A stretch of 64,000 nucleotides of DNA from Halichondria panicea (Eukaryota > Porifera > Demospongiae > Suberitida > Halichondriidae). The notes below the pieces were generated by a model that was not told where the DNA came from, searched no databases, and saw nothing but the letters and a program-made list of their open reading frames with translations. Location: assembly GCF_963675165.1 (NCBI RefSeq), contig NC_087391.1:3057001-3121000 (forward strand). The letters run 5' to 3'. Both the position numbers and the translations under genes were made by a program. Shown here piece by piece: positions 33,651 to 44,870 of the stretch (position 1 is its first letter; each line of letters begins with the position of its first letter).

Positions 33651-33913
33651 ATGCATTCATCGGCCACAACCGACTGTACCTAAGTTAGCCTGGCAGCCAA
33701 CGTCAGAAAAAATTGGTGCCAGTTGTTCTCGTGCCTGCCAAGTTTATTTAAATAATAGTAGACGAATACCAAAGTTTACCTCTTGTGGAATGTTCTCATG
33801 GCATTCTCGGACATGCCTCATGAGAACTGCGTTGCACGTCCCTCTCAGTTGCACGTCCCTCTCATACTCTTCCATAGCCACACACTTGCAGCCACCTACA
33901 TGTTGCAGCCACC

Positions 33914-34292
33914 ATGGATGACATGAAGAAGATGCTATACAAACAAGTAAAGGACAGCTGAAAGCAAGTATGCTGTAAAATGCTGTAGAAATGACTGACG
34001 TATAGACTTATTAGGCTGTGTTGTATCATCTTACACATAATCTCCTTTGAATGAAGTTCAAGACAGCTACATTTTTTCAATTTTGTCAAAAGTGTTATCG
34101 AGCTGAGGAAGGTAAGATATATTTACTGTATGCTTGTACATACATGTACTCTGATGATCAGTTGTTCAGCGCCTCCGAGGTTAGTATTATTCTTGCAATG
34201 ATGTGCACTAGCACAGTTTCTTCCATAATTATAGATGCTGCCTACCGGACAAGGCCAAGAAAACAACAAGACGACGTGAAAGAATTTCAACG
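33914..34292 (+). CDS. Possible short spliced gene, 5' exons
   Basis: Three exons join without stops: 33914-33946 (MDDMKKMLYKQ, donor GTAAAG, ATG in CCACCATGG context), 34057-34111 (FKTATFFQFCQKCYRAEE, donor GTAAGA) and 34235-34292 (DAAYRTRPRKQQDDVKEFQR, donor GTAAGT). Phases agree (0, then 1, ending in 2). No family recognised; FCQKC could be half of a zinc-binding site. Downstream exons were not found, and the large inverted repeat begins at 34375. A 17-bp duplication lies just upstream at 33831-33864. Confidence 0.35.
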
Positions 34293-34374
34293 GTAAGTAT
34301 TATGTATAAAATCGCTAGAGCAAAAATGTCAGGTGGTGCTATCAACACATGTTGTAACTTGCTTTAATTAAAAC

Positions 34375-36055
34375 AAGCATGCATATCTTATGAACCATAC
34401 ATTGAAATCACTCGTAACTATTTCCTACTCGTAACTATTTCCTACAGGTAGCCCAGACCCCGGGGGTACCATGACATCATCATCGTTACCTAGCAACTGA
34501 CCACCCCCAGCGATTGTTTACAACCATTCACAATTATGTACACAAACAATATTGTACGAAGGCCTATAGACACTAATAAGTAAGTGTTCTCAATGTTCTC
34601 ACGGTGACATAGTTCCTTCTCTGCAAGGCAGACGCCCTTTTCCCGGGAAACACAAGAAACACGTTTACACACACGTTTACAAGTTCAAGTTCAGCCTAAG
34701 CAAACCTATACTGAAGCTATCCTGAAGCTATCAGAATACAGTATGTTATACAAATGCTACTCCTCAGGCTCTTTTATTTTTTAGCTTGAGGTAGCTTCCT
34801 ACCTAGCTACGATCCCAGTCTCACTCTACAAGGCCATAAGTATCGATATTCACTGTCTAGCAGCTCTAGAACCTCACTGAGGTTGTACTACGAAGATCTT
34901 GAAGTCATCATCAATCGGTCACTTTTCTTTCGGAGGTACGCAAAGCAAGATGTTGAAAATACCATTTGAAAGAGCAGCTCAATGCGCATGTGCTGGTACC
35001 TACAGCGTGTGCATAGCTCTATGTCCGGGAAAGGGTTAATATAGTTGAAGTGTCCCATTGAGACATTACAATTATACCACGGATATTGATGTAATCTGCA
35101 TTCCACTACAGGCTACGAATTCAGAGAAAAAAATCTGGAGATCAGAGTACGGAGATCAGAGTACTGTACAAAGATGTTCAGAAAAATTGATGCGTACTGC
35201 GTACTGTGATAACCACAAGTCAAGTCGCCCCTTCACTGAAATACTTCACTGAAATATGTATTTCCTATTCAAAAATACAGGTGAATGTGGAATCACAATC
35301 ACATTAAATTATGCATGGGACGAAAATGTGGATCCATTATTCATAGAATAATAATAATTATCCATCGAGCTACTGATTAACCCTTTCCCGGCTTTGGACG
35401 ACATATGTCGTCCAGCGGACCGAGATTTTTCAAAAATTTGCTGTGCACACTGTGTTGGAGCTATGCGCACGCTGCTGCTCTTGCGCATGGTATTTTCAAC
35501 ATCTTGCTTCGAGGTACGCTTCGTGCAGTACCGTCGAAAGAAAAGTGACCGTTTGATGATGACTTCAAGATCTTCGTAGTACAACCTCAGTGTGGTGCTA
35601 GACAGTGAGAATATCGATGCTTATAGCCTTGTAGAGTGAGCTACCTCAAGCTAGGAGCCTGAAGGAGCTGGACCAAGTTTCTGGATCTGGTAAGTACAAC
35701 ATACTGTATTCTGAGCCACCATTGAGCTTGTAAACGTGTGTGAACGTTTCCCGGGAAAAGGGCGTCTGCTGATACGACCTCGCAGAGAAGTTTCGGCAGA
35801 TCCTGATCGAACTATGTCACCGTGAGAACATTGAGTCACTTTGTGCCTTCGTATAATAATTATTGTTTGTGTATAATAATTATTGTTTGTGTACATAATT
35901 GTGAATGTTTGTAAACAATTGCTAATTAGTTGGGGGTGGTCAGTTGCTAGGTAACGATGATGATGTCATGGTACTCCGGGGTCTGGGCTATCTGTAGGAA
36001 ATAGTTACGAGTGATTTCAATGTATTTCAATGTATGGTTCATAAGATATGGATTT
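34375..36055. repeat. Large inverted repeat with ~665-bp arms ending in TTAA
   Basis: 34375-35039 and 35376-36055 are inverted copies. Shared landmarks: CATATCTTATGAACCATACA, TTGCTAGGTAACGATGATGA or inverse, TTTCCCGGGAAA, GTAGTACAACCTCAG and TCGAAAGAAAAGTGACC. Inner ends read CCGGGAAAGGGTTAA and TTAACCCTTTCCCGG, facing a 336-bp loop. TTAA plus CCCTTT is typical of piggyBac-like ends. Each arm has its own small duplications (34410-34443 only in the left; 35862-35895 and near 36022 only in the right). No open frame in the arms is recognisable. Confidence 0.8.
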
Positions 36056-36263
36056 TTAAAGAGTATTTATTCTCTGTAAAGCGTTAAATTATTGCGCAGA
36101 GAATAAATTTGAATTTTGTTCTAGTGAACATAGTGTAGCGGCCTTTTTAAAATATATCTTCTACCCGCCCTGCATATAGTGATCCTACAGTAGACTGTAC
36201 CTAAGCCATGAAATGACTACTGCGTTCAGCTGGACTTGATCACTAGATCTAGCTCATGAATAA

Positions 36264-37560
36264 TTAATGAGCATCAGAGGCACGATTGTCATGGTTCCTG
36301 CTATAAGGCTGCTTCAAGGAAATGCAAGGTACGAGTTGCGATAAGAACACGTAAGGAGGGTGTTTGCATGCGGCAAGATCTATTGCTAACAAATTCTTTT
36401 GTAAAACATGATTTTTTATACGTGCATTGAATTCTTTTGTAAAACATGATTTTTTATACGTGCATTGATACATATTGTCTTTACTGAGTCTCTGAGTTAA
36501 GAACTCTGATTCCAACTCTTCTCTATTGAAGTCATCGTAAAAAAAATGTGCACACTGCATCCAGCTCATCTTTTAAACTTTGCCAGCCTTCAATAGAAGC
36601 TGTTCCAAGTTAGAGAAAATTTTGAAACCTTTTTGATCAAATCTACTTCGGATACTTGTCACAGCAAGGTCAAGAGCCTCCTCATCTTTTGGAGTCAAGA
36701 GTCAATGCATACTCAGCTACCTTGCTCAAATCGCCTGGGCACCTTACGTCTCCTCGCCAGCTGTGGTTCGTCCACATCCATCTTGAGAGTTTAATCTTTT
36801 CCCAGAATAAGTTGAAGTGGTCGTCTGTACGTAAGCTTTCTAGGATCTTTGTAGTGAGAGTGGCTGCCTTCAACACTAATGAGCTTGGGTTCCTGCAAGG
36901 TTTGGCTAAGCCGTGCCTCAGAATCATTTCTGACAAATTAGCATCTGACTATCTACACTTGCCTTCATCTCGGTATCAGAAGTCGCATGCATCCCAAAGC
37001 AGCCTGATGCTGTCATAGTTGGCGATTATAGCATAGTTGGCGATTATACTAGCAAGAGACCCAGCCCACCTTGTTGGGCAAAGGGTTCGTACACTAGGAG
37101 CGTCACTGCCAATCTCCTCCAATCTCCTCCTTTAGGGTACGCAGCATTGCCTCTCTCTTTGGGGAGAATTTGAAGTGTCAAGGCAGTCCTTCATAGCAGG
37201 TGATTGCTTGATGGTGTCACTGACACCAAGATTGAGTGCATGCCTACAGCTCGAGGTTCAATTCCTGCTATTTTCGCAGCTACACCACCGGCCATAGTGC
37301 TACATCCATCGTAACATTGACCACGGAGTCATCCGTCATCCTTCATAACATCAACAATACTCTGTGCGTCAATTGCAGACAGGCAGTATAATCCAAGAAA
37401 TTCTTCCGACACCTCATTTACCCACCTCACAACTAATGTCAGCTGCTCTTTGTTAGACTACCATTACAGCAAGGAATGGAGAAGAGTGGATGTCTTCAAG
37501 GGTTGCTGAGACACAGTGGGACAGCATTTCATTCTGAGCAGTATGTTTACGGGCGCTCTT
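36264..37560 (-). pseudogene. hAT transposase remnant (DUF4371-type), decayed
   Basis: Fragments in order: QCYDGCSTMAGGVAAKIAGI (near 37300), corresponding to the catalytic-Asp block GQ-YDGAS-MAG of the family; HSLNLGVSDTIKQSPAMKDC and NPLPNKVGWVS (near 37060); LSEMILRHGLAKPCRNPSSL (near 36920) and LESLRTDDHFNLFWEKIKLS (near 36830), the conserved R-D..F..FW block; FYDDFNREELESEF (near 36530). The C-terminal dimerisation domain is not visible. Frames change many times. A 38-bp duplication at 36392-36467 and an 18-bp one near 37015-37050 add to the damage. It is diverged from the hAT gene at 41-43.5 kb. Confidence 0.65.
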
Positions 37561-37734
37561 ATCTAGCCACAGGCCTCAAACGTAACAACTGGATCGATGC
37601 ATCACTACAATTGCCACGCAGTTGATATGCTTAGTTTGCATGCTTAGTGCAGTTTGCACATACCTCGTTCCATGCCTGAGCACTCAAATATTGCTAAATT
37701 GGGGGGTATTGGTGGCTGCTTAGACAAAGCGCTT

Positions 37735-37843
37735 TGGTGCATCAGATTTTACAGAGAGGTAGTAGCCATATCAAAAAATTTAATCTGAAATATCTGCTCC
37801 AATTGGTCTGCTCCAATTGGTCTGTTTTCCCAGAGCCTGTCAC
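37735..37843. mobile_element. Fragment of the GTGACAGGCTCTGG MITE family
   Basis: The right end TTTTCCCAGAGCCTGTCAC is preserved, with interior match ATCAGATTTTACAGAGAGGT. A 14-bp tandem duplication (CTGCTCCAATTGGT) lies at about 37794-37821. Confidence 0.6.
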
Positions 37844-39100
37844 ATAGCAGGGGATCATCTTCATCTTTCATTGAATCTCCAAAAGGATTGTCTTCATTTG
37901 CAGATAGGGTTACATCAGAATTAATATCAGACGTGCAGAACTAGCCTAAACATCTACACTTTGACTACGATCAACAGTATTGGAAACGGAAGTGAGTGCC
38001 ATTCCTCATAACTCCCGCAAGCATTGTGTCCAAAGTCGATAGCGCTTGATATAGCTAAGCAGAACTGCTCGCAAAACAATTCTCATGAATTATTCATGTT
38101 TAGCCCTCGTGTTAAAAAGTAAGCCTCGATTAAAACCGCGGAGATACACGGATGGTACTTCGAGGGTACTTCCGTTTCTCTACTCTATCTATGGATCAAC
38201 ATAGGATTGGACGCCCATTGTGATAACCAAATAACGATTACTATTATTGTGACTTATTTTGTCTGAAAGTGAAATCTCTTGCAGATTAAATCAGGATGGA
38301 AAAAAACTTGGTGTGAGCCGGACAAACAGCGCATCAATAATTAGCAGCATCAGCATATACAAATTATTTTTTCTGGCGCGTAATTAATTACTGAAGGCCT
38401 CTTGTTAAACTGTTTTTACATAACCTCCTGAATATAAAACAAAAACATCATCTGCAATGGTGCAAAAAAGATTTAAATGCTCATGAAGACTTTTTCGAAT
38501 TAGTTATGCAACATCTGAAATGAATACAATTGATGACGTCCCAAACAGTTCCCTCATGTGGGATTGCGAACGCTTGAAGGTACTGCTGTCTATTGCTGTA
38601 AACGCACACATATTCATAACGCACACATATTCAAATGAAGTAATGCTGCATTCAAAGATGCTATAAAAGAGGGGGATGGTGATCGTTGCCTTCGTTTATG
38701 AAAATACTTTCTTTTCTTCTGGTATTTAAAGCTTCAAGTAGCAATGGAAGCATTTCACATTGTCCTGCCACCCCGACTGGCAGAGGGTGTTAAATGGTCG
38801 AGATTTGTCATGAATAAACTAGTGAAAAAACTAGTGAAAACGTCATTATAAACCCTTGATACTTTTGACAGTGTAACAAAAAGCATTTGGTCTAAAACAC
38901 CATACTTCTTGAAAGTAGTGGAACAGTTATCACAAAAGTATTCCCAGGACGTGACCAGGACGTGACCATAAATCTTTCACCAATCAAGTCGCCAAACACG
39001 GACGTAGTTAGAGACTACAAAATTTTAAATTTTGTGGAGAAATACTTTTGTGGAGAAATACCAAATTAAGAGAAATACCAAATTAAGTCTCAAAATACCT
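37844..39100. other. Gene-poor AT-rich stretch with many small duplications
   Basis: No recognisable coding sequence. Tandem duplications occur near 38600-38632, 38815-38838, 38945-38968 and 39040-39088. The left part may carry decayed N-terminal sequence of the neighbouring hAT. Confidence 0.35.
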
Positions 39101-39106
39101 ACCTTC

Positions 39107-40015
39107 CTTTGAGTTTTTCACAGTAGCCAATTACGGCTGGTATCCATTTTCCTGTCCACTCCGCAACAAACGAAGAATACATATTTTGCTTTGACAATAC
39201 GAGCTCTAATACGAGCTCTAGTTCTTGTTCAGTCTGCAATAGAAACATGTGACAATACATAAGCACAGTATATAACAACATACACTCATGCACATGCACA
39301 CAAAACCGATAGTATAATTATATGCACCACTGCTGTCATTTTTAGAGCGCTGGAAATTTGGTAACCTTCTGTACCACTGACTCTGTGCTCTTCAAAATGT
39401 ATTGCCTGCGATTGTGAAATGTATAAGAGGTAACACAATGTCTCTTCTAGGATGATGTTCATCATTGGGCAAGTGCTTTTTCACTGTCAGTATTTCCTTC
39501 GTCCATAGGTGACACAGCCAGGTAACGTGATGCTAGAATAGAAACCTTTTTAGGGCGACCACGCTTTGTTGGAGGAAATGGAGAGGCTATGCGTTTACGG
39601 CCTTTTTCAACATTTTTTTTCCGCCAAGATCCCTATAACGCCAAGATCCCTATAATTACGAATTGACATAATTATAAACCTACAGGTTTATTAAAGACTT
39701 ACAATTGGTGCTGCTCCAGAGTCAGCGGTGTTTTTCTTTGGCGACCTCTCCAATAAACACCATCGTTGGTTGTTCCAGGTATGCTGCGTCACTCATTTCG
39801 AACTTCGAGATTAAGGGATTTTTCTTTAATAGCAGCCATGATGGTTGGTTTCCACTTCTGAGGAATAGCAAAATTGTCTGTAGAGATACCAGACACTTTT
39901 GGGGTAGAGTCCTCTGGGGTGTAGAATCATTTACTCGACTACTGCTATCAACTGCGGATGAGACAATCAAATCCTGTCTACGAACATGCATCGTTAAAGC
40001 AGTAGCTAAGTACAT
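39107..40015 (-). CDS. Unrecognised minus-strand exons, one with an AT-hook-like motif
   Basis: An exon near 39890-39730 reads NFAIPQKWKPTIMAAIKEKS. Another near 39620-39480 reads SPFPPTKRGRPKKVSILASR; GRPKK is the core of an AT-hook, which binds DNA. A third (39234-39107, after TTCTATTGCAG) reads FVAEWTGKWIPAVIGYCEKL. The first and third share a W-K-P/I-x-x-A-x-I-x-E-K pattern and look like paralogous exons. Joins are uncertain, and a 17-bp duplication at 39622-39655 lies between exons. No family recognised. Confidence 0.35.
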
Positions 40016-40117
40016 AGCCTCGATTCCAAGCCGCTGAGAAAGACGGCCTGGTATACACTGTCGCCAGAATTACCCAGAATCTGGGTAATCGTAAATTGCA
40101 GTATATTTTGTAAAACA

Positions 40118-40500
40118 TTGAAATCTAGTCCAAGTTGTGTAATGGCTGCTAGCTTCTCTTCTGCTCTCGCGTACGCGTTATCCTGTGTTGGAAAACCAGG
40201 TCTAGTCTTGAAAGACAAGCAGCTGGAGGCGTTGAAGTGTCTGTACGCTGGTGTTTATATGGGTACCGTACCGACCGGCTATGGCAAGTCCCAGAGCAAG
40301 TCCATCTGCTTTCCAGACACTCCCTTTCTTGATTGATGTGAAGCTTGACAGGACCAGTGCACCTCTCTCTGAAAGAAGTGTTGTGATGGTGATTTCTCCT
40401 CTTGTTTCTCTTCGAAGTGTAGGTGTGTCTGTTCGACGTTCAGTGCCATTCTCTCTGGAAGGAAGTATTGTTGTGACATTTGCCGAAAATTGGTCACAGA
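40118..40500 (+). pseudogene. RecQ-like DNA helicase, N-terminal fragment
   Basis: KPGLVLKDKQLEALKCLYAG followed by VPTGYGKS is the start of a RecQ/DEAD-type helicase domain; TGYGKS is the Walker A ATP-binding loop. The frame then breaks and resumes as FQTLPFLIDVKLDRTSAPLS and RSVVMVISPLVSL, a normal motif Ia region. Likely first methionine at 40142 (MAASFSSALAYAL). The sequence ends at a GTAAGTACG donor after 40500; no later exons with motifs II-VI are seen before the hAT element at 40868. Could be a truncated gene copy or one carried by a transposon. Confidence 0.65.
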
Positions 40501-41061
40501 GTAAGTACGTGGTATCTGCTGTGTGGCCTGAATGTCCGAGGGACTTGTGTGTATCCGAGACTTGTGTGTATCCGATCCGAGGGACCGGACTTGTTGCTTG
40601 AGTGTGTATTAATGGATAGTGCTTTCAATGGTAATCTATTGTGTAAATCAATAAGTAGTCCTCACATTATGTTACGTTACGTCACAGCCACTGTACTTAT
40701 CCACTGTACTTATCCACATTTATTTTTTACCCACAGGTTTAACTAATTTCTTATGAGATTAACTTGTCGCCTGAGTGTGTATCCGATCTGAGCCTCAAGT
40801 TAATGAATAAATCTACAGAGCTGATGTTTTGTTTTACTTAGCTGTCTCTCTGTCTACAGTATATACACAGGAGCGTAGCCAGGATTTGTGGGAAGGGGGG
40901 CAAACCTAGCTGGGCAAAGCCTAGCTAGGTTTTTCCTGGGCGCGCTAGCGCCCGAAAAATTTTGACCGGAAGCCACACCCCTTTTAATTAGTTGCGGTTA
41001 AATTTCACTTCCTGTCAGCATCATTAACATTGGAGGCTAGATTCTAGCATAGATATTGTCA

Positions 41062-43498
41062 CTAAGAAAGTTGAAGGCGCCTGGGATGACGTCTTGAGAA
41101 TTCATCAATGACTTCTTCTATGATCACTGGTATGTCTTGATGAACATGAAGTAGAGTCAAACTTGTGAGGCGTTCATTGCTCATGCTAGATCTTAGTGTA
41201 GTTTTAACTCTCTTGAGCCCACTAAAAGACCTCTCAGCAGTGCAAGAGGTCACTGGTAGAGTACAGAGAACTGTGACTAGAGCTTTGATGTTGGGGTAGA
41301 AGTTTGAAATTCGGGGCATTGTTGAAGAGAGAGTAGAGAGTAGAGGGTAGTGCACTTAGACCATGTTCTTTCTCTTCAGATTTCCATTTAATGTACCAAG
41401 TGTGGATCTCAGCACTGAGGGATGACACGTCTGGAAGGTCTACGGCATAAAGGTCTCCCACTTTTATCGATGCCCTCTCCACAGTTGAAAGGTCCTCTGT
41501 TACCAACACTGATGGCACTAAGTATTGACCTTGTAAAGCTGTTTTTTGGTGTGATGTAAAGCGCCTGTCGAGCTCAAGAAGATGGTCCACAATAGGAATT
41601 GTGATTGTTCTTTTGTAGTACTCAGAAGGATTGATTGCTGGTGTGCTCGCTCTGTGCCTTTGACGACTACAAATCCTCGGCATTGCTGGTACTGTCCCTA
41701 CTTCGCTACACATAGCTGAAATTGTTTCAAACCACTTACTATGGTAGGAGTCAACATTCTCTCTCACTTCCTTGAGCGATAATGTCAAGGTCTTGATCTC
41801 AGACACAGCCTGAACACAGCCTGAACAATGTCTTTGGCTTCCTCCTGAAGGCTAACAGTGAGGCCCCTGAGGTACTGGAGGCACTTGTGGGTGATTACAA
41901 GAGCGCTAATGAACTCTGTATTGGTGATAGCCAGCAAAAGAGTAGTTGCATCTGTGAATGAGTCTGGAGACCACATGCGAGAACCCTCGGCTGAAATGCT
42001 CTCAAAGCAAGCGACAATGGAGGAGTACAGTTTATTGATCCTGTCAAGAGCATCAATTCTCTCAATCCATCTGGTCCTACATGGTCCTACAGAGATCTTT
42101 GAGCTTGTGAACCTTTGATTCTGGCTGTGTGTCTCGTATGGCCTCTTCCAATTTCATCTGGCATTTAGGGTGAGCAAAGAAAAATATACACAATCGTTTC
42201 ACAACACCAATCATGTTACGAACAGCTGTCTCCTAGAACGAAGCCACAACTGCCAGGTTCAAAGAATGTCAAAGAATGTGAAGCGCAATGAGTGTATAGA
42301 GCAAGAGGGTATTGAGAAGAAATCCGAGCAGCAGCCCCCTTTGTCTTGCCAGCCATGCTGCTAGCTCCATCATAGGCCTGACCACGCATTTTGGATGGAT
42401 CCAAGTGATGTGAGTGATGTGTGACGAAGCTGAGACGAAGCTGAGAATCTTGTCGGCCAATGCTAAACCAGTAACACCACTGTCACATTCCAAAAAGGTG
42501 ACAAGATCCTCGCTGATCAAACAAGACCCTGGGTCAACATACCTCAGGACAATACACAGTTGTTCTCTGTTGGAGCAATCAGTGACCTCATCTGCTATCA
42601 CAGTATAACAGGCACTGCTACGAACCTTCCTTAAGATCTTCTCACCGATTTGGTCACCAAGGATGCTGATGATCTGGTTTTGTATGTCAGGGGATGTATA
42701 AGTGGCATTCGTGGCATTCCTACCGGCCTTCTCTAGATGTTCTCCAAGGGTGGTGTCTCCAGCTGATACTCGGAAATCTAGCAAAGCCCTAAAGTTGCCA
42801 TGGTTTCTGCTTGCTGACTGTACACCTTCTACATCTGTACCACTGTCATGATGACCACGAAGGGCTAGATTTTGTCGACCACACAAGACAATTGTCTCCA
42901 CAATTGAATGGAGTTTTTGTCGGTTCTTCTGAATAGTGTCTCGTAATTCGGATCTTAGTTGAACTACCACACTCTCTTGTCTGCTACTCATCCTCTCGAT
43001 GAAGGCATCACAAATATCGTAGGTCTTCTTGAAATTTGTAAATGCCATCTCTACAAATGTTCCCTTACCCTTTCCCTTACCCTTGCGACAGTCTATACTT
43101 CTGGAGAAGAGTACACAAGGGAGACAGTACCCACCGTTCTTCTTTTGGCTGTATATCAACCACTTGTACCTTTGGAGATACTGGTATCGAAAACTACGTG
43201 AATTTACCCTTGGAAATTTGTAATCCTGGCCAGGTGAAACATGATTACAGTAGAAGTCGTACTTCTCGGTCTCAGTTAAGACACTTCTTCTCTCGGCTAC
43301 ATCTGCTACATCAATATTGAATATTGATACTTCTTTCTCCTCTAAGCGTGATTGTTTTGGGGATGGAGGAACGTCGGAAGATAAATGAAGGTCAAAATCA
43401 GAGTCGCCATCAGAGTCTAAATCTGATTGATCACAAGTGGCGATGACGTCTGGTTCAGAGGAGATGGTTCGATTGCCAGAAGCGCTGTGGTCGGACAT
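41062..43498 (-). pseudogene. hAT transposase (TTF-type zinc finger, DUF4371, C-terminal dimerisation)
   Basis: Starts at 43498 with an acidic N-terminus (MSDHSASGNRTISSEPDVIA). The TTF-type zinc finger is around residues 90-140 (QYLQRYKWLIYSQKKNGGYC, LPCVLFSRS). The catalytic domain includes YTVIADEVTDCSNREQLCIV with an Asp, MRGQAYDGASSMAG with another, and RWIERIDAL. The hAT dimerisation region is TSCTAERSFSGLKRVKTTLR and SNERLTSLTLLHVHQDIPV. The stop is at 41062. Total length would fit the family. Five interruptions are seen, each at a short direct tandem duplication: 42404-42444, 42259-42278, 42072-42091, 41804-41825 and about 41328-41343. Apart from these the sequence looks well preserved, suggesting a young element. 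Confidence 0.88.
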
Positions 43499-43541
43499 TT
43501 ATTAAAAGTTAGCATAATTATAAATAATTTAATACTATTAT

Positions 43542-43589
43542 CATACATTTACATTTTCATACATTTACATTTTCATACATTTACATTTT
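43542..43589. repeat. 16-bp unit in three tandem copies
   Basis: CATACATTTACATTTT repeated exactly three times, 45 bp upstream of the hAT start codon. Confidence 0.9.
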
Positions 43590-43966
43590 AAAGTGTCAAA
43601 TACTTTGATTGAGAGTTGGCTTCTGTTGCTTTCTTAAAGAATTTATCCAGAGTTTGAGACATGGTGAATATTTTGTGATTCTTGGTCAGCAGTGTGCCAC
43701 ATGGACTCAATATTGCATACTTGTGGCCAAATGTGAGCATCACATGAACCCAATATTGTGCATGCAATCACACCCACCCATTCTGCAATGCCCAACCCAT
43801 ATTTGTTTGCACATGCGTGTAGCTATTATCACACAAAGAACGTAGCTAGCCTGCTAGCAGCTACGTAGCTAGCTAGAGGTAGCTGGCTTGAGACTGGTAG
43901 TAGAGATCCAGAAAAAGGGGGGGCAGTTGCCCCCTTTGCCACCCCCTGGCTACGCCACTGATACAG

Positions 43967-44870
43967 AGAGGTAGCCTCTCCTTTTTCTTTTTTCTGCTCT
44001 TTATTACAATAAGATAAAATACTGTTTTAACGTTCAATGAGATAAAATACGGTAATTGTCCACCCACGCGCCAACAGTAAATACCAGGCCCACTATTCAA
44101 GGGGCTGGAGTCGAGGCTACTAAGTACACAACAGATAACATATTACTTACGGTAGAGACTTACTTACGGTAGTTGTACGCCTACCTCACCAGCTTCTTTA
44201 CAACACCTAGTGGCTTAACCAACTCCTTAATGTCATTCTCTGTCAGCTCTAGAAAAGCCTCTCAATTTCATTATCTACAATTGAAAGTAAAAAAATATAT
44301 AGCTAAAAGCTAGATTAGATTTACACCAGAATGATACAGTATTTTAAGTGGGTGTTGACCAAATAGGTAGTAGTCTATTATTAAAGTGGAAGGTGGTATT
44401 TTTAACGGTGGCAGTGTATACATAGCTATATATATAAGTGTTGTGAGTATTGACTTAAGTGAATATACCTTCAAACACTTCACAATATGAATCTTGCACT
44501 CCCTTTTCCTCCAGCCATGATGAAAGACCAGTAGCAGACAAATTTTTCACATCCATTAGGCTATAAGGCTATAATAGCATAGCTAGCTAAAGTTAAAAGA
44601 AAGAAAATGTGGCAGCTGCAATATCTACTTTTCAATATCTATGGTGATAATCTCGTTATTTTGTGAAAATGTTTTTGAAATAATTGGGCCACAATTGTGA
44701 TTTTAAGACATACGTAGTCCTAATTATTAACACTTTATTTCAGTTTTAGGAAACACGACGTTAACAACATTTCTAAAAAATAACCATAATCTGTTACATT
44801 CACAAAAATGTTGTCAACTTTAACAAGTGTTGTTTTAACAGTATACAGTAGAATTAACAAACATTTTTTA
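43967..44870. other. Non-coding AT-rich spacer
   Basis: No gene seen. Short duplications near 44145-44175 (CTTACGGTAG). Many TATATA and ATAATTAT stretches. Confidence 0.4.

Larger units (their letters stand above)
40868..43966 (-). mobile_element. hAT element with 5-bp target duplication, near complete
   Basis: The left terminus CAGGAGCGTAGCCAGG and right terminus (inverse) CAGTGGCGTAGCCAGG are inverted repeats. Subterminal G/C runs (GGAAGGGGGGC; GGCAAAGGGGGC) also match. ATACA flanks both sides (40863-40867, 43961-43965). Repbase uses the name hAT5 for hAT elements with 5-bp duplications; this fits. It encodes one transposase on the minus strand. The terminus matches the non-autonomous elements at 3777-4396 and 10887-11393, so it may be their source family. 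Confidence 0.85.

Noticed and set aside
40006-40218. Minus-strand frame beginning MSFKTRPGFPTQ
   Set aside because: Antisense to the RecQ-like helicase start, which has the recognisable Walker A motif.
41858-42608. Plus-strand frames over the hAT transposase
   Set aside because: Antisense to a well-matched conserved transposase; no motifs of their own.
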